Shown here: positions 11,937 to 21,116 of the stretch, in pieces
Numbering within the stretch: the stretch's first letter is position 1
Layout: every line of letters begins with the position of its first letter
Source of the DNA: Thermotoga sp. KOL6
Lineage (GTDB): Bacteria > Thermotogota > Thermotogae > Thermotogales > Thermotogaceae
Direction of reading: 5' to 3'
Assembly (NCBI RefSeq): GCF_002866025.1
Contig: NZ_LNDE01000002.1
Coordinates: 496,001 to 560,000, forward strand
DNA length: 64,000 nt
The notes under the pieces: generated by a model
Told to the model about the DNA's origin: nothing
What the model saw: only the letters and a program-made list of their open reading frames with translations
Database searches by the model: none
Position numbers and translations under genes: made by a program

Positions 11937-12796
11937 TGAATCAACAACAGTAAGAGTACCGCCATCAGAGTTGATCCTATGAAGATTTCTTTGAAATATG
12001 TGTACTCACTTCTGTCTATTTTTACTTCTTGCTCCACAGACTGAATTTCGGTGTCTGTTATCGCGGTCACTTTTACCCTATATCTTCCATCTGGAACATC
12101 TTTCCCATTCCATACAATTCGATTTGTGCCCTCTGAACCTTCGATTTCGCGTGTCCAGACGACAGTCCCTTGATAATCGAATACCTCTATCTTCAGATGG
12201 GCTGGCTTGGAAAGGTAGATATAGAAGTTTGTAGTATCGTTGTACCAATCACCGTTTGGAGAAAAAGTTTCTGGCTCTATCTTTAAGTTCAGCTCGAGCT
12301 CTTTTTCTTCCAGAAATATGTTCACCGTTCTTTCGCTTCGTGGTGTTATATGAAGAGTTACAGTTTTTTCTTTGTATCCTTCAGCTCTGAAAGTAAGCGT
12401 AACTGTTCCTGCAGGAGCGTACAAAACATCTTTTACACTGTATATCTTTCCTAAATACATTCCTTCTGAGAACACCTCGAGTGGGTAAACATTCGAAAAT
12501 ACTCGAATGGCGCCTGCTTCCCTCAGATGAGCGAATACAAAGTATTTACCTGGACTTGTGATAATTATCTCTCCTTCGAAAGGAAGATACCAGCTCTTTT
12601 CCACGGTTACAATGAACTTTCCGGATGAATCCAGAGAGATTTCTATTTTACCGGTGATGTCAACCATTCCTACGTATTCTCCATTTACGAACACTTGAGA
12701 AAACGGTTCCGAGTATACAATCAACACGTAGTTTGAAGCACTTGCCACAGTTGCTATAGCTAGGGCAGACAGAAACATAAGAAGATTTTTTTTCAT
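11933..12796 (-). CDS. Exported PEGA-domain / FlgD-Ig-like protein
   Basis: A 287-residue protein with an N-terminal signal peptide (K-K-N-L-L-M-F-L-S-A-L-A-I-A-T-V-A-S-A). Two PEGA-like modules follow (about 25-90 and 95-165; V-F-V-N-G-E-Y-V-G, then E-V-F-S-E-G-M-Y-L-G-K). A FlgD-like Ig segment begins FSPNGDWYNDT (about 178-260), and there is a C-terminal hydrophobic helix. It is probably a surface or envelope-anchored protein; its binding partner is unknown. An AGGAGGTGAGA SD precedes the ATG. It is a single minus-strand gene between two plus-strand runs. Confidence 0.75.
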   Translation of the reverse strand: MKKNLLMFLSALAIATVASASNYVLIVYSEPFSQVFVNGEYVGMVDITGKIEISLDSSGKFIVTVEKSWYLPFEGEIIITSPGKYFVFAHLREAGAIRVFSNVYPLEVFSEGMYLGKIYSVKDVLYAPAGTVTLTFRAEGYKEKTVTLHITPRSERTVNIFLEEKELELNLKIEPETFSPNGDWYNDTTNFYIYLSKPAHLKIEVFDYQGTVVWTREIEGSEGTNRIVWNGKDVPDGRYRVKVTAITDTEIQSVEQEVKIDRSEYTYFKEIFIGSTLMAVLLLLLIH

Positions 12797-12873
12797 ATTC
12801 TCACCTCCTATACACTATTCTAATCCAAAAAGATATCGAATCGATGAATTAGTTAGCAGAACGAACAAGGTAG

Positions 12874-12879
12874 TATAAT
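12874..12879 (+). promoter_or_regulatory. -10 element (TATAAT) upstream of tldD
   Basis: A consensus TATAAT lies 25 bases before the chosen GTG start of tldD, with no clear -35. It overlaps the ATG at 12878, which argues against that ATG as the tldD start. Confidence 0.55.
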
Positions 12880-12904
12880 GAAAGAGAGGAAAGGAGGGGT
12901 TGTT

Positions 12905-14293
12905 GTGCTCAGTGAAGGAATCATCAGAGATGTTTTAACAGCTGTTTTGAAAAACGGTGGAGATTTTGCCGAATTGTTCTTCGAAAGAAAGCATGAAAAT
13001 CGTTTCGAATTGAAGGATGGAAAAGTGGAACAAGCAACAAGCGGTGAAATTGTGGGAGTAGGAATAAGAGGATTTTTGGGAACCAAAGCAGTCTATGCCT
13101 ACACGAATGATCTTTCGAGAGAAAATCTGCTGAACGTTGCAAAAAAAGTAGGTGAAGCTCTAGGGGAGACAAAGGTGGAAGATCTCGTTTTCAATTTTAA
13201 CAAGACCAAGCGAAAAGAGAGACACGTTGTGATTATATCCCCAAACGAAGTGGAAAAAACAGAGAAAGTCTCCGTTATGAAGAAAGCATACCATGCTGCA
13301 AAGACGTACTCCGATCTTATAAAGCAAGTCGTTGTTTGGTATTGGGATTACGATCAGGAGATATTGGTTGCAAACACTGAAGGAACGTGGGCAGAAGATC
13401 GCCGTGTTAAGACGAGACTCATGATAAATGCTGTAGCAGAGAAAGATGGTGTTCTCGAAAGGGGATTCTACGGTCCCGGAGCGGGTATGGGGTTCGAGTT
13501 CTTCGAGAGAATAGATGTAGAAGAGGCAGCAAGAAAGGCTGCGAGAATAGCTACAAGAATGGTTGAAGCCGAGCCTGCGCCTGCCGGAAAGATGACCGTC
13601 GTAATAGCTAACGGCTTTGGTGGTGTGATTTTCCATGAGGCTGTCGGCCATGGGCTCGAAGCGACTTCAGTGGCGAAAGGAGCCTCTGTCTTTGCGGGAA
13701 AACTGGGTCAAAAAGTGGCAGCGGAGTGTGTTTCCGCTGTCGATGATGCGACGATCCCAAACGGTTGGGGGTCTGCGAACATAGATGATGAGGGGACCCC
13801 CACCCAAAGGACGCTGCTCATAGACAAAGGAGTACTCGTTGGATATCTTGTTGACAAGCTTGGAGGAAGAAGGATGGGAATGAAAAGCACAGGAAGTGGT
13901 AGAAGGCAAGATTACACATTTCCACCTACTTCCCGAATGAGCAATACTTTCATTCTTCCAGGTGATTACCATCCTGAAGAGATCATCTCCGCAACAGAAT
14001 ACGGACTCTACGCAAAAACAATGGGAGGCGGTTCTGTGAATCCTGCAACAGGGGAGTTCAATTTCGCCGTTTCTGAAGCGTATCTCATCGAGAAAGGAAG
14101 AATCACAAAGCCAGTGAGGGGAGCAACTTTGATAGGGAAAGGGCACGAGATCATTCAAAAAATAGACATGGTGGGAAACGATCTGGCTCGTGATCAAGGA
14201 ATGTGCGGTTCTTTCTCAGGTTCTGTGCCCGCAGACGTGGGGCAACCTACGATAAGAGTTAAAGAAATCGTAGTAGGGGGGCGAAATAAATGA
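12905..14293 (+). CDS. tldD: TldD metalloprotease subunit
   Basis: A 462-residue TldD homologue carrying the family's zinc motif F-H-E-A-V-G-H-G-L-E-A (HExxxH) near residue 242. TldD pairs with TldE to form a cytoplasmic protease that degrades unfolded peptides and, in some bacteria, trims leader peptides of modified peptides. I chose GTG 12905 because GGAGG (12893-12897) is seven bases upstream. An in-frame ATG at 12878 overlaps a TATAAT promoter element. It overlaps tldE by four bases. Confidence 0.93.
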   Translation: MLSEGIIRDVLTAVLKNGGDFAELFFERKHENRFELKDGKVEQATSGEIVGVGIRGFLGTKAVYAYTNDLSRENLLNVAKKVGEALGETKVEDLVFNFNKTKRKERHVVIISPNEVEKTEKVSVMKKAYHAAKTYSDLIKQVVVWYWDYDQEILVANTEGTWAEDRRVKTRLMINAVAEKDGVLERGFYGPGAGMGFEFFERIDVEEAARKAARIATRMVEAEPAPAGKMTVVIANGFGGVIFHEAVGHGLEATSVAKGASVFAGKLGQKVAAECVSAVDDATIPNGWGSANIDDEGTPTQRTLLIDKGVLVGYLVDKLGGRRMGMKSTGSGRRQDYTFPPTSRMSNTFILPGDYHPEEIISATEYGLYAKTMGGGSVNPATGEFNFAVSEAYLIEKGRITKPVRGATLIGKGHEIIQKIDMVGNDLARDQGMCGSFSGSVPADVGQPTIRVKEIVVGGRNK

Positions 14294-15594
14294 CTCTGGA
14301 GGAATTCAAAGATAAATTGTTTTCGGCTGCGAAAAGAAAAGGAGTTGAAGCTCAGATAAGGTTCAACGAAATGAAAGAATTCTCTCTTCGATTGGCAAAT
14401 GGGGAGTTAGATCAGTACACAGATGCTGGAAGATTCAATGTGGAAATAAACGTGTTAAAAGATGGTAAGGTGGGTTCTTTCAGAACGCAAATTTTGGAAG
14501 ATCCTGAGAAATGCCTTGAAGAAGCGTTGAGCAACCTCCAAGTGAAGGATAGTGAAGAGGAGGAGTTCTTCTTTGAAGGTGGAGAGTATAGTTCTATGAA
14601 AACTTATTTGGGAGAATTCGAAAAGCTTTCTGTGAAAGAGAAAATGGAAATTGCCAAACGAGCCCACGAAAGTGCATCAAAGGATGAACGTATTGCCATG
14701 GTTCCTCTTGTGATGTACAGGGATATTGTTATGAGAAAGCACTTGTCGAATACGTTGGGGCTCGACGTTGAAGCAAGGATGGATGGAGGATTTCTCTTTA
14801 CGATGACTGTAGCAAAGGATACGAATCCCCGCTCAGGATCTTGGTTCGAAGTTTCGAGATCTCCTCAGAATCTGATTCCCGAAGAGGTGGGTTCACGAGC
14901 TGCAAAAGAAGCCATTTCCCTCATTGGATCAAAGCCAATAAAATCCGGCAAATATCCCGTGTTAATGAGAAACACCGCTTTACTCGATCTAATGGAAATG
15001 TTCGTGCCCATGATTTCTGCGGAAAACGTTCAAAAGAACCTTTCTCCTCTAAAGGGAAGGCTCGGAAGTCAAGTGGGAAACTCCGTTATCAATATAAAAG
15101 ATGTTCCTTATCATCCGAATGGACTTTACAGTGTACCTTTTGATGATGAAGGAGTCCCGACGTCGGAAAAACACATTCTTGAGAGTGGTGTTTTGAAAAC
15201 GTTTCTCCACAACCTGAAAACCGCTCGGAAAGAAGGAGTGAAACCCACAGGAAACAGCTTTGAGGGCAGAATAACACCAGTTAATCTGATACTTGTACCT
15301 GGTGAAAATTCCTTCGAGGATCTCCTACGCATGATGGGGAAAGGAGTTGTTATCACGGAGGTCGAAGGAATGCATGCGGGAGCAAATTCGGTATCCGGAG
15401 AATTCTCTTTGTTTGCAAAAGGGTACTGGGTTGAGAATGGAGAGATAATGCACGGTGTTGAAGACATCACAATTTCCGGGAACTTTCTTGACTTTTTGAA
15501 GAAGGTCACTCACGTAGGAAACGATGTCAAGGTATCCACTCGCACAATATCTCCCAGCGTCTTGGTGGAGGCACTCGATGTGGCGGGGAAATAA
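14290..15594 (+). CDS. tldE: TldE/PmbA partner subunit
   Basis: A 434-residue paralogue of the preceding gene that lacks the HExxxH metal motif, as expected for the non-catalytic TldE/PmbA subunit. Family segments visible include R-N-T-A-L-L-D-L-M-E-M-F and a C-terminal [14 protein letters not shown]. The adjacent, translationally coupled pair should assemble as a heterodimer. I found no candidate peptide substrate in the flanking sequence. The 3' end overlaps the permease gene by 17 bases. Confidence 0.9.
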   Translation: MTLEEFKDKLFSAAKRKGVEAQIRFNEMKEFSLRLANGELDQYTDAGRFNVEINVLKDGKVGSFRTQILEDPEKCLEEALSNLQVKDSEEEEFFFEGGEYSSMKTYLGEFEKLSVKEKMEIAKRAHESASKDERIAMVPLVMYRDIVMRKHLSNTLGLDVEARMDGGFLFTMTVAKDTNPRSGSWFEVSRSPQNLIPEEVGSRAAKEAISLIGSKPIKSGKYPVLMRNTALLDLMEMFVPMISAENVQKNLSPLKGRLGSQVGNSVINIKDVPYHPNGLYSVPFDDEGVPTSEKHILESGVLKTFLHNLKTARKEGVKPTGNSFEGRITPVNLILVPGENSFEDLLRMMGKGVVITEVEGMHAGANSVSGEFSLFAKGYWVENGEIMHGVEDITISGNFLDFLKKVTHVGNDVKVSTRTISPSVLVEALDVAGK

Positions 15595-16411
15595 GGCACT
15601 CTTATTTCTCCTTTTAACTGCAGCAATTCAAGGTTCAACTTTTCCTCTTCAGAAGTTGGTTGTTTTGGAGATTTCGCCGTTTGCCTACAATACCATTAGA
15701 TTTGGAAGTGCAGCTGTTTTTTCATTATTGGTTTTCGGATTCGGAAAATTTTTCAAAGGGTTTGCATTAGGAATTGTTCTCTGTGGGTCTTACATTTTTC
15801 AAATATGGGGTTTGAAACTCACCAGTGCTACGAAGAGCGGATTCATCATATCGAGTTTTGTTTTTCTTGTACCGGTGTTTGCGTTTTTGTTAGAAAAGGA
15901 AAAGTTAGAGAGATATCATCTTCTATCCTTCTTGCTTGGCGTTTTGGGAATTTATATTCTCACGGGTGGAACGCGTGGTTTCTCTTTGGGCGATCTCTTT
16001 CAGGTTTTTTGTGCGATTTTGTTTGCACTTCATGTGGTTCTTATCACGAAATTTTCAAGATCAGAGAAGGAAGAAAACATGCTTTTTTGGCAATTTGCAA
16101 CGGTGGCAGGAGTCAATCTTGTTTTTAGTTTGAATCGACACTGGAAGATCTCGTCTGGTTCTTTACTCGTTGGTTTATACAGTGGAATCCTTGCCACGTT
16201 TTTAGGGATATTTTGGCAAATGCGATATCAAAAAGAAATTGGAAACAATGCCACGGCACTTGTTTACATGACACAACCGTTCATTTCAACTCTGTTGTCT
16301 TTCATCTTACTAGAGGAGAGGTTGTCTACTTTTCAGTTCTTTGGTGGGATTTTAACCCTCGTTGCTTTGTTCGTCGGAACATCGTTGAAAGGTGGGAAGT
16401 CTATTAACTAG
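15578..16411 (+). CDS. EamA/DMT-family permease
   Basis: A 277-residue integral membrane protein with about ten hydrophobic helices in two EamA halves. Family-typical segments are GSTFPLQKL near the N terminus and Y-M-T-Q-P-F-I-S-T-L-L-S-F-I-L-L-E-E-R late in the protein. Substrate is unknown; relatives export amino acids or metabolites. ATG 15578 is preferred because GGAGG (15567-15571) is six bases upstream. The frame is open to 15524 inside tldE, but those extra residues are not hydrophobic or family-like. The TAG stop touches the 5' end of the RNase P RNA gene. Confidence 0.8.
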   Translation: MWRGNKALLFLLLTAAIQGSTFPLQKLVVLEISPFAYNTIRFGSAAVFSLLVFGFGKFFKGFALGIVLCGSYIFQIWGLKLTSATKSGFIISSFVFLVPVFAFLLEKEKLERYHLLSFLLGVLGIYILTGGTRGFSLGDLFQVFCAILFALHVVLITKFSRSEKEENMLFWQFATVAGVNLVFSLNRHWKISSGSLLVGLYSGILATFLGIFWQMRYQKEIGNNATALVYMTQPFISTLLSFILLEERLSTFQFFGGILTLVALFVGTSLKGGKSIN

Positions 16412-16748
16412 GGAGAGGGACAGGTGGCCGCGGGGACGCACACTCGCGTCTCCTGAGGAAAGTCCGGACTCTGGAGCGGGGTGCCGGGTAACGCCCGGGA
16501 GGGGTAACCCTCGGACAGGGCCATAGAGAAGAAGACCGCCCGATGAGGGCAAGGGTGGAACGGTGGGGTAAGAGCCCACCAGCATCGGGGCAACCCGATG
16601 GCTTGGTAACCCCCACCTTGAGCAAGGCCAAGCAGGGGGTTGGGTCGCTCCCCCAATTCCCCCGGGTTGGCCGCTTGAGGTGTGCGGTAACGCACACCCT
16701 AGATTGATGGCCACCCTCAACAGAATCCGGCTTATGTCCCTCTCCCGT
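16412..16748 (+). ncRNA. rnpB: RNase P RNA (M1 RNA)
   Basis: This is the catalytic RNA that trims the 5' leader of pre-tRNAs. It is recognised by the conserved gaggaaagtccggactc block (about 16454-16470), agggtaac-type elements and the closing helix between ggagagggac at 16412 and gtccctctcc at 16736-16745. It is much more GC-rich than its surroundings, as expected of a hyperthermophile stable RNA, and its length of about 337 bases fits bacterial type A. The 5' end begins one base after the permease stop; both ends are estimated to within a few bases. Open frames across it on the minus strand are not genes. Confidence 0.95.
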
Positions 16749-16756
16749 GCTATAAT
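16748..16756 (+). promoter_or_regulatory. Extended -10 promoter element (TGCTATAAT) for rel
   Basis: A TG-N-TATAAT element lies between the end of RNase P RNA and rel, 36 bases before the rel ATG. No -35 is recognisable; extended -10 promoters often do without one. The T-run directly after it could instead help end the RNase P transcript. Confidence 0.5.
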
Positions 16757-16791
16757 TTTTTTCAAACGGAGAGTACTGGTGGTGGAATAGT

Positions 16792-18936
16792 ATGCTGAAG
16801 AGAGCAGATTTGGAGGCTGAGTCTAGATCTGTTGTCAAGGAACTAGAATCCCTTGGAAAAAAGAACTTCTCAAAGGAAGAAAAAAGGTTGCTTGCGAAAG
16901 CCTATGAATTTGCGTGGATCGTTCACGAGGGGCAAAAAAGGTTCTCTGGGGAACCTTTTATCACTCATCCTGTAGAAGTTGCAAAGATTTTGGCAGGATT
17001 GGGTGTAGATGTCATCACGTTGGTGGCTGCTCTTCTTCACGACACAGTCGAAGATGGTGAAAATGTTAGTGTCGATCAAATAAAAAAACTCTTTGGCCCG
17101 GAAATCGCGAGGATAGTTGACGGTGTGACCAAAGTGAGTAACATAAATGCTCCCATTGGACCCGATCATGATTCTCGAAAGAGGATAGAAACCATTCAAA
17201 AAATGTTCCTTGCCATGGCCGAAGACATGAGGGTAATTTTTGTTAAACTCGCGGACAGACTGCATAACATGCGAACAATACACTACGTTCAGGATCCAGA
17301 GAAGAAAAGGTACAAAGCTTACGAAACGTTAGAAATATACGCTCCATTGGCTCACAAGCTTGGGATATACTCTATAAAATCTGAACTCGAAGACCTCGCT
17401 TTCAAAGTTCTCCATCCTGAAGAATATTACAAGATAAAAGAACTGGTTGCGGAAAAAAGAAAGGAAAGAGAAAAAAGAACAAACGAATACATTGAGATTT
17501 TAAGAAGCGCTCTCGAAGAGCATAAAGTGAAGGCGCGTGTAGAAGGAAGATACAAGCACTACTACAGTATCTGGCGAAAGATGAAAGAGAAAGGGAAGAG
17601 ATTCGAGGAAATATATGACTTGATAGCACTTAGAGTGATTGTCAAGGATGTTACGAGTTGTTACACCGTCCTTGGAATAGTCCACAATCTTTGGAAACCT
17701 CTTCCAGGCAGGTTCAAAGATTACATAGCCGCACCGAAATCCAATGGTTACAGATCTCTGCATACAACGGTGATAACGGGTTACGGAGAACCTTTGGAGA
17801 TACAGATAAGAGATGAGGAAATGCACAAAGAGGCAGAGTATGGTTTGATTGCCCATTGGATATACAAAGAAAAGCCCGACATAAGAACGGCCAAAGAATG
17901 GATTGAAAGGTTGTTGGAATGGAGAAAGGAACTTGCACAAGGATTTACAGAGTTTGAGGATATAAAAAAAGAACTGCAGATGGATGAAGTCTTTGTCTTC
18001 ACACCGAAAGGAGACATTATTCACCTTCCAAAAGGATCAACGCCAATAGATTTTGCGTACGCGATACACACAGAAGTGGGGCATCATTACAGCGGAGCCA
18101 AGGTGAATGGTAAGATTGTTCCTATTGATTACAAACTGAAAAATGGAGACGTTGTGGAGATCATAGTGAACAAAAACTCTTCCGGTCCAAGTGTAGACTG
18201 GTTGAAGTACGCCAGAACTCACAGTGCACGCGCGAAAATAAGAAGGTTTTTAAAGGAAAAGTTGGCTCCAGAACTCGTTGAAAGAGGAAGGGAAATCCTA
18301 AGAAGAATCTCCCGTAAACTTGGAAAATCTCTCGAAGAAGTGTTGCAATCCGAAGGGATCAAACGATATTTGACTTCTTATTCTGAAAAAGATTTCTTCA
18401 TGAAAGTCGGGGAAGGTAGTATCACCACACAAGACTTAATAGAGGCTATCATTGGAAAAAAGATGATCGTTAGAAAAAAGACAAGAAAAAAGACATCGAA
18501 ATCTCAAAATCTCGTGAAAGTTGATGGCATAGAAAGCATAGAGTTTCATATTGCAAGGTGTTGCAATCCAATCAAAGGTGATCCCATAGTAGCCGTTGTC
18601 AGCAAAAGAGGTATGACAATCCACAGAAGAAATTGTAAAAATCTCAAGAGTGTCCCTCAAGAAAAGATCTTTCCAGCGGAGTGGAACCTTGAAACATCTG
18701 AAATGTTTGATGCCTATTTGAGAGTGGTTTTGGATTCTGAGAAGAATCTCCCCAGTTTGATAGACCGGGTTACAAATTTAGGGGCAGAATTCGTGGGAAT
18801 AAAAACTTTGAAAGCAAAGGATCCTATCCTCGTTCAGCTTCATATAAAGATCTCCAATACTGCTGAATTAGAAGAGTTCATCACCAGGCTCAAAACTTAC
18901 AGATATGTTTTGGATGTGGAAAGGGTGGTGCAATGA
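16792..18936 (+). CDS. rel: Bifunctional (p)ppGpp synthetase/hydrolase (Rel/SpoT)
   Basis: A 714-residue long RSH enzyme of the stringent response. The HD hydrolase domain (about 40-200) contains A-L-L-H-D-T-V-E-D near residue 82. The synthetase domain (about 235-370) contains [20 protein letters not shown] domain (about 400-460; [20 protein letters not shown]), a Cys/His-rich segment (A-R-C-C-N-P) and a C-terminal ACT domain follow. Both catalytic halves look intact, so it should make and degrade (p)ppGpp. It starts at ATG 16792 after a GGTGGTGG SD and overlaps dtd by four bases. Confidence 0.97.
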   Translation: MLKRADLEAESRSVVKELESLGKKNFSKEEKRLLAKAYEFAWIVHEGQKRFSGEPFITHPVEVAKILAGLGVDVITLVAALLHDTVEDGENVSVDQIKKLFGPEIARIVDGVTKVSNINAPIGPDHDSRKRIETIQKMFLAMAEDMRVIFVKLADRLHNMRTIHYVQDPEKKRYKAYETLEIYAPLAHKLGIYSIKSELEDLAFKVLHPEEYYKIKELVAEKRKEREKRTNEYIEILRSALEEHKVKARVEGRYKHYYSIWRKMKEKGKRFEEIYDLIALRVIVKDVTSCYTVLGIVHNLWKPLPGRFKDYIAAPKSNGYRSLHTTVITGYGEPLEIQIRDEEMHKEAEYGLIAHWIYKEKPDIRTAKEWIERLLEWRKELAQGFTEFEDIKKELQMDEVFVFTPKGDIIHLPKGSTPIDFAYAIHTEVGHHYSGAKVNGKIVPIDYKLKNGDVVEIIVNKNSSGPSVDWLKYARTHSARAKIRRFLKEKLAPELVERGREILRRISRKLGKSLEEVLQSEGIKRYLTSYSEKDFFMKVGEGSITTQDLIEAIIGKKMIVRKKTRKKTSKSQNLVKVDGIESIEFHIARCCNPIKGDPIVAVVSKRGMTIHRRNCKNLKSVPQEKIFPAEWNLETSEMFDAYLRVVLDSEKNLPSLIDRVTNLGAEFVGIKTLKAKDPILVQLHIKISNTAELEEFITRLKTYRYVLDVERVVQ

Positions 18937-19382
18937 GGGCAGTTGTTCAAAGGGTGGAAGAAGCTCGTGTAACGGTAGATGAAGAAACGGTGGGAGCCAT
19001 TGGAAAGGGGATTCTTGTTTTTGTGGGTGTGGGAAGAGATGATACGGAAGAGGATTGTAAATGGCTTGCAGAAAAAATTTCTGGGCTCAGAATATTCGAA
19101 GATGAAGAGGGTAAGATGAATCTCTCGGTGATGGATATTGGCGGAGAGATTCTTGTGGTTTCTCAATTTACACTTTATGGAGATTGTAGAAGAGGGAAAA
19201 GGCCGTCTTTCACAGAAGCTGCTCCTCCGGAGAAAGGCTATGAACTTTACAAGAAATTCGTTGATTTTTTGAAGAAGAAAGGCATAAGTGTGAAAGAAGG
19301 TGTATTCAGAGCCCACATGCATGTTCATCTGGTCAATGATGGACCAGTGACGTTACTTCTGGATTCTTCAAAACTGTTCTGA
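18933..19382 (+). CDS. dtd: D-aminoacyl-tRNA deacylase
   Basis: A 149-residue proofreading enzyme that removes D-amino acids, and glycine mischarged on tRNA-Ala, from tRNA. The two diagnostic motifs are present: S-Q-F-T-L-Y-G-D near residue 78 and N-D-G-P-V-T near residue 135. It follows rel with an ATGA overlap, an arrangement common in bacteria. Confidence 0.96.
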   Translation: MRAVVQRVEEARVTVDEETVGAIGKGILVFVGVGRDDTEEDCKWLAEKISGLRIFEDEEGKMNLSVMDIGGEILVVSQFTLYGDCRRGKRPSFTEAAPPEKGYELYKKFVDFLKKKGISVKEGVFRAHMHVHLVNDGPVTLLLDSSKLF

Positions 19383-19391
19383 GGTGGAAGT

Positions 19392-19964
19392 ATGCTGATA
19401 CACGTTTGTTGTGCTCCCGATCTTCTAACAACTCTTTTCCATATAAAAAATGTGGAGTTTTTCTTTTATAACCCGAACATTCAACCACCTTTAGAATATG
19501 AAAAGCGGAAAAGAGCTGTTGAAGATGTTGCACGTTATTTTTCCCTTGATGTCTCGTACGGAGAGTATTCTGTTGAAGAAGTTAAAAAATGGTATTCCGT
19601 TGTAAAAGCTTATAAAGATCTTGGTGAAGGTAGTGAGAGATGTGAGAAATGTATAAGCTTTCTTTTAGAAAGAACGGCTCAAGAAGCCCAAAAAAGAGGT
19701 TATGATTCGTTTTCTACCACTCTTCTTGCAAGTCCGAAAAAGAATCTTTCAATGATAGAAAAGATTGGAAAAACTCTCGAAAAGAAATACGGAGTGAAGT
19801 TTTATTTCAAAAACTTCAGAAAAGGTGGGGCTTATCAAGAGGGCGTGAGGCTTTCAAAGGAGTTGCAAATTTATAGGCAAAATTACTGTGGGTGTGTGTT
19901 CAGTTTTTTGGAGAGAAGGGTGAGGAAACATGTTGAGGCTTCCAAACAACGTTACGCTGAGTGA
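19392..19964 (+). CDS. queH: Epoxyqueuosine reductase QueH
   Basis: A 190-residue DUF208/QueH protein that carries out the last step of queuosine synthesis on tRNA, reducing epoxyqueuosine. It is a non-homologous replacement for cobalamin-dependent QueG. Visible features are the N-terminal H-V-C-C-A-P-D motif (Cys 6-7), C-E-K-C in the middle and Y-C-G-C near residue 164, cysteines that bind iron-sulfur and other metal. I recall a solved structure of the T. maritima homologue. GAGGTGG precedes the ATG. The last 35 bases overlap the next gene. Confidence 0.92.
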   Translation: MLIHVCCAPDLLTTLFHIKNVEFFFYNPNIQPPLEYEKRKRAVEDVARYFSLDVSYGEYSVEEVKKWYSVVKAYKDLGEGSERCEKCISFLLERTAQEAQKRGYDSFSTTLLASPKKNLSMIEKIGKTLEKKYGVKFYFKNFRKGGAYQEGVRLSKELQIYRQNYCGCVFSFLERRVRKHVEASKQRYAE

Positions 19965-20703
19965 TGGTGATAAGATCATCTGGAATGGCTTGAATCTTCC
20001 TGAGATATTTGTTTTGGAAACTTCAAGAATGGTGCTCGAGTCGAGTGTTCCTATAAAAGGTGAGGTGGTTTGCTTTCCTGTGAAGACTATTTTAGGACCA
20101 ATTGCTGTTTTCACGGAATCAAGGATCGAGCCGTACGATATACTTGCAGACCTTTTGAACTACGAACTTCAGAAGATTCGATGGTACAATGAAGAAGTAG
20201 AGAAATTGGTGGATGTTCTTTCAGAAAGTTGGCGAGTGGGGAAAAGAATCTTCATCATGCGATCGAGGAACCTTGAAAATCGACTCTCTTTAAGGATGAT
20301 GTTTTCCAATCTTGTAGATGCAGTTTACAATGCGGGAGATTTCGACGTGGGAATTGCACCTTCGGGTATTTCTTTACCGAGGATAGGTGAAGATGGAAAG
20401 GTTGTTTTTTCGGATCCAGAGGAAGATCTTCATGAGGCTGTGAGGAAAGCTCTGATGATGAATAAATATCTTGATCATGGGGTAGCAGTTTACGAAGATC
20501 TCAACAACTACGATTTCTCTTTACATATCGATATACCGGAGGTAGTGAAGATCTTTTTGAGAAGTAAAAGCTTGTTTGAAGTAGCGAAACATATGAAGCT
20601 AGAAGAAGAGGAGGCTTTCAAAAAAATTCTTGAATTTGAAAAAGAAACACTCATTTCACCACGGATTCCAATAGAAGCTTTTTTGCTGTTGAAGGAGGGC
20701 TGA
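19930..20703 (+). CDS. Unrecognised protein upstream of RsbW-like kinase
   Basis: A 257-residue soluble protein with no signal peptide or membrane segment. I do not recognise the family. A hydrophobic beta-rich N-terminal half (about 1-75) leads into a helical stretch rich in charged residues (about 75-125); the last 50 residues are again helical and acidic. Its start lies inside queH, with GGGTGAGG just before the ATG. It ends two bases before an RsbW/SpoIIAB-like kinase gene. That pairing suggests a signalling partner, but this is inference from position only. Confidence 0.6.
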   Translation: MLRLPNNVTLSDGDKIIWNGLNLPEIFVLETSRMVLESSVPIKGEVVCFPVKTILGPIAVFTESRIEPYDILADLLNYELQKIRWYNEEVEKLVDVLSESWRVGKRIFIMRSRNLENRLSLRMMFSNLVDAVYNAGDFDVGIAPSGISLPRIGEDGKVVFSDPEEDLHEAVRKALMMNKYLDHGVAVYEDLNNYDFSLHIDIPEVVKIFLRSKSLFEVAKHMKLEEEEAFKKILEFEKETLISPRIPIEAFLLLKEG

Positions 20704-20705
20704 AA

Positions 20706-21116
20706 TTGAACGATTTCATCGTTCTTACGATTCCTTCCAAAAAATCGTATATAAGAGTTGCACGTTCTGCCATGCGTAATTTTTTGATTTTGAACGGTTC
20801 TCCAGACAGCGTGATTGTAGACATGGAAATCGTTTTGGGAGAAATTCTAGCCAATGTGATCCAGCATACTTACAAATGTAATGAGACGAAAAAAATAATC
20901 ATAAGTTATGTAATTAGGGGTGACTCTTTTTCTATACTTGTGAGAGATTTCGGAAATCCTGTTGATCCTGCCAAACTAAAACCTCTTCCTCCCGATTTAG
21001 AAAATCCGAGAGAAGGGGGATATGGTCTTTATATAATCCACAAGGTAACAGATAAGTTCGAAGTGAAAACTTTCAACAATGGGAATCTCTTTATCGCTGA
21101 GAAAAACTTGGGGTGA
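20706..21116 (+). CDS. RsbW/SpoIIAB-like anti-sigma factor serine kinase (HATPase)
   Basis: A 136-residue GHKL ATPase domain standing alone. The N box is E-I-L-A-N-V-I-Q-H (about residues 50-58), the G1 box is V-R-D-F-G-N-P near residue 79, and a G2-like loop is G-G-Y-G-L-Y-I-I near residue 106. Such single-domain kinases bind sigma factors or phosphorylate STAS antagonists in partner-switching systems. No STAS protein, PP2C phosphatase or sigma factor lies nearby. The start is TTG 20706. It overlaps trmFO by four bases. Confidence 0.82.
   Translation: MNDFIVLTIPSKKSYIRVARSAMRNFLILNGSPDSVIVDMEIVLGEILANVIQHTYKCNETKKIIISYVIRGDSFSILVRDFGNPVDPAKLKPLPPDLENPREGGYGLYIIHKVTDKFEVKTFNNGNLFIAEKNLG

Noticed and set aside
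12878-12904. ATG at 12878 as the tldD start
   Set aside because: It overlaps a TATAAT promoter element and the SD lies after it; GTG 12905 is preferred.
13780-13810. GC-rich GGGGACCCCC palindrome in tldD
   Set aside because: Short, no T-run, and within a conserved coding stretch.
16352-16838. Minus-strand open frames of 95-144 codons across the RNase P RNA region
   Set aside because: They are read from the complement of a well-conserved structural RNA, and proline/glycine-rich translation reflects its GC content.
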